A DNA stretch of 64,000 nt from Iningainema tapete BLCC-T55 (lineage in GTDB: Bacteria; Cyanobacteriota; Cyanobacteriia; Cyanobacteriales; Nostocaceae), in the NCBI RefSeq assembly GCF_014698965.1, contig NZ_JACXAE010000013.1, positions 62,001 to 126,000 on the forward strand. Reading direction: 5' to 3'. The translations under genes and the position numbers were made by a program. Numbering within the stretch: the first letter of the stretch is position 1; each line of letters opens with the position of its first letter. The notes below the pieces were generated by a model, which worked only from the letters and a program-made list of their open reading frames with translations, had not been told where the DNA came from and made no database searches. Positions 62,845 through 64,000 of the stretch are shown in pieces.

Positions 62845-62872
62845 CGGACACTTCCCTTCGGGTAAGTGTCCG
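62845..62872. other. RNA-hairpin-like inverted repeat with TTCG loop
   Basis: Arms CGGACACTT and AAGTGTCCG, extended by CC/GG around a TTCG tetraloop. It lies between the tail-tube-like gene and the 45-residue membrane gene. No T-run follows on either strand, so it may be a processing or stability element instead of a terminator. Confidence 0.5.
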
Positions 62873-62988
62873 CTTCTGGCGTTCCTAAGAACTTCCAGAA
62901 CTTCCTTTGAGGTACTAGCTGTCGCACCAGTGGTAATCACTAGTTTCCCTTTCCGGCTTTTTATACTTGGGAACAGTCCATGAGCGGG

Positions 62989-63126
62989 TTAAGCTAAAAC
63001 CGCTGCCAAGATCCCTCCGTATAGTGCCTGCTCGTTTGCGTTGGGACTGTAGGCAAGTTTAAAGGTACATAAGGAAGTAATCACAATTGTTAGTGCGACT
63101 TGCACCAAAAAGTTATATAGCTGCAT
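62989..63126 (-). CDS. 45-residue membrane protein, tail module
   Basis: ATG 63,126 opens a 45-codon frame: a single membrane helix (LVQVALTIVITSLCTFKLAY) and a short tail (SPNANEQALYGGILAAVLA). It overlaps the end of the tail-terminator-like gene by 14 bases, which supports coupled translation. Its size and shape recall small holin-like or tail-associated membrane proteins, but this is inference. Confidence 0.5.
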   Translation of the reverse strand: MQLYNFLVQVALTIVITSLCTFKLAYSPNANEQALYGGILAAVLA

Positions 63127-63535
63127 TCGTCGTCCACTCTTTGAGAAAAATCTTGCACTGCTCTACGGTTAGGAGCTTGTCAGAGGCAGGCATCATACTC
63201 ACTCGCTCGATAAAGTACTCACCAGGCAGATTGTCAATTAGCAAATCTACCGCTTGTCGCAAACTCTTGGTGGTATCCCACTGTTTCAAGTGGATGGACC
63301 AGGCATATTCCTTGGTGCGATCGCCACCAATATTTGATTGCACCTCCGGCACTGGCTGCTTAATTACTACTTCCAGTCCTGTCACTTTGGTTCCCTGTTC
63401 TGGATATTGCCACCCCAGTTGTGGATCTGGGAGGATGGCGATCGCTTCAGTCATGCCGCCGCGAAACTGATAAGTGCCTATTTGACTTTCCAAAATAATT
63501 TTTATGCTGGCTCGTAGCACAAGAGGATCAATCAT
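63113..63535 (-). CDS. tail-terminator-like phage protein
   Basis: A 140-residue protein. ATG 63,535 (MIDPLVLRASI) is chosen because GAGGAGG lies just upstream; six further open codons precede it. LGWQYPEQGTKVTGLEVVIK and IHLKQWDTTKSLRQAVDLL are in the style of small tail-completion proteins. The order (this gene, then a tail-tube-like gene) is as in many tailed phages. The identification is tentative. Confidence 0.5.
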   Translation of the reverse strand: MIDPLVLRASIKIILESQIGTYQFRGGMTEAIAILPDPQLGWQYPEQGTKVTGLEVVIKQPVPEVQSNIGGDRTKEYAWSIHLKQWDTTKSLRQAVDLLIDNLPGEYFIERVSMMPASDKLLTVEQCKIFLKEWTTNAAI

Positions 63536-63665
63536 GTCGTTCCTCCTCTTCAAGAATCTCCTCGGCGACGTAGGCGATTTTCATGGCTAAAACTAAACTC
63601 GCAAGTACGGCGATCAAGAAGCTGGCGATCGTGACAAAAACTAATGCCAACACGGTGATAATCAT
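63528..63665 (-). CDS. 45-residue membrane protein with acidic tail
   Basis: ATG 63,665 opens a 45-codon frame with a long membrane helix (ITVLALVFVTIASFLIAVLA and on) and an acidic end (EEILEEEERHD). It overlaps the upstream gene by four bases (ATGA) and the next gene by eight (ATGATTGA). The coding sequence of its tail, GAGGAGG, also serves as the ribosome site of the next gene. Confidence 0.6.
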   Translation of the reverse strand: MIITVLALVFVTIASFLIAVLASLVLAMKIAYVAEEILEEEERHD

Positions 63666-64000
63666 AAAATTTGGTTTAACTTCCTCTGCATAATTTCTGC
63701 CGCGTTACACTCTTTTAGCCCTAGCTCTGTCCAGGGGCGTGCGGGCAATTCCGTACCACTCTTAGTGGTTGCGCCATCGTGTACGATAGCGGCGTGGTCG
63801 GATTCCCACTCGTACTGGGCAGAGTTGGCGCTGCGGGATATCACCAGAAAGTTGATTAAATCCTCCTGATCCACGGCGTCGCGGGGACTGTCCACGATAT
63901 CGCCGTTACGCCGTATTGTGGTGCGCGGCCACTCCCACACATCGTCGGCTATAGCATTTTGAAACGCTTCAGCTTGGGCATCGACCGCGATATCAAAAGC
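63662..64000 (-). CDS. phage morphogenesis-like protein, cut by window end
   Basis: The frame is open from the right edge to a stop at 63,662, with at least 112 codons; the 5' end lies outside. DDVWEWPRTTIRRNGD, NFLVISRSANSAQYEWESDH and ARPWTELGLKECNAAEIMQR resemble small head-tail joining or minor tail proteins. A GTG at 63,940 lies inside the frame and is unlikely to be the start, since the protein-like sequence goes on upstream. Confidence 0.5.
   Translation of the reverse strand, partial: AFDIAVDAQAEAFQNAIADDVWEWPRTTIRRNGDIVDSPRDAVDQEDLINFLVISRSANSAQYEWESDHAAIVHDGATTKSGTELPARPWTELGLKECNAAEIMQRKLNQIL

Larger units (their letters stand above)
54579..64000. mobile_element. one end of an integrated phage-like or conjugative-like element
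   Basis: The left boundary is the tRNA-Val 3' half. Within it, nearly all genes run on the minus strand, are short and tightly packed, and are unlike the chromosomal genes to the left: an FtsK-like ATPase, membrane proteins, small regulators and a phage-tail-like module at the right edge. No integrase, relaxase, terminase or capsid gene is seen here; they may lie beyond the window. Confidence 0.75.

Overview
The window comes from a cyanobacterium, most likely a filamentous nostocalean type. The evidence is the many GCGATCGC (HIP1) sites, the petC-petA pair, a CrtR-type carotenoid hydroxylase, the pipX-pipY-sepF-proC cluster, the cyanobacterial DUF3119 and DUF3067 families, and the short ATGACTA/GTCATT-type and palindromic intergenic repeats. 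Genus and species are not claimed.

Layout. 0-6.4 kb: envelope lipid transport (MlaE permease plus DUF3119), SppA protease, AroH, CrtR and pyruvate kinase. 6.4-12.1 kb: a polysaccharide block on the minus strand (rmlD, rmlA, a GT2 and a GT4 glycosyltransferase, and separately rmlC), interrupted by a plus-strand CAP-domain protein; rmlB is not in the window. 12.7-18.2 kb: pipX-pipY (nitrogen/PII signalling), sepF (division), proC and a large Ski2-like helicase. 18.4-22.6 kb: an unrecognised pair (zinc-ribbon protein plus a tandem-domain protein), a Cys-rich copper-protein relative, NagB and a HAD phosphatase. 22.6-25.4 kb: a probable conflict island made of a DUF262 protein, a HEPN protein and the remains of a YhaV-type toxin-antitoxin pair. 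25.5-32.2 kb: a PIG-V-like membrane protein, a methyltransferase-like protein, petA, petC, DUF3067 and tatC, with three decayed small genes between. 32.9-39.2 kb: an ATPase overlapping a 1660-residue STAND NTPase with fourteen WD40 blades; two blades carry an identical 41-bp palindromic element read in frame. 39.4-43.4 kb: a repetitive secreted haemagglutinin-like protein. 43.5-47.7 kb: a broken VapC locus, an Rnl2-type RNA ligase, small unknown genes and a frameshifted cytokinin-dehydrogenase-like oxidoreductase. 48-53.3 kb: a RibD-like reductase, RadC, a PRK paralogue, an O-methyltransferase, TrhO and tRNA-Ala(TGC). 53.4-54.5 kb: a VapBC45-like toxin-antitoxin pair.

From 54,579 to the right edge the window holds one end of an integrated element. 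Its boundary is a 46-bp copy of the 3' half of a tRNA-Val(TAC) gene. Nearly all its genes run on the minus strand: membrane proteins, an FtsK/VirD4-like ATPase followed in frame by an HNH-like domain after a single TGA, small regulators, and at the right edge a phage-tail-like set (tail-tube-like protein, tail-terminator-like protein, two 45-residue membrane proteins, and a gene cut by the window end). The intact tRNA-Val and an integrase are predicted beyond base 64,000.

Several genes look recently broken: the Uma2 nuclease by one TGA, the cytokinin dehydrogenase and a small lipoprotein by single-base shifts, and two toxins by truncation. Sequencing error cannot be excluded for the single-base cases. 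All functional names come from reading motifs and recalling families; no database search was run.
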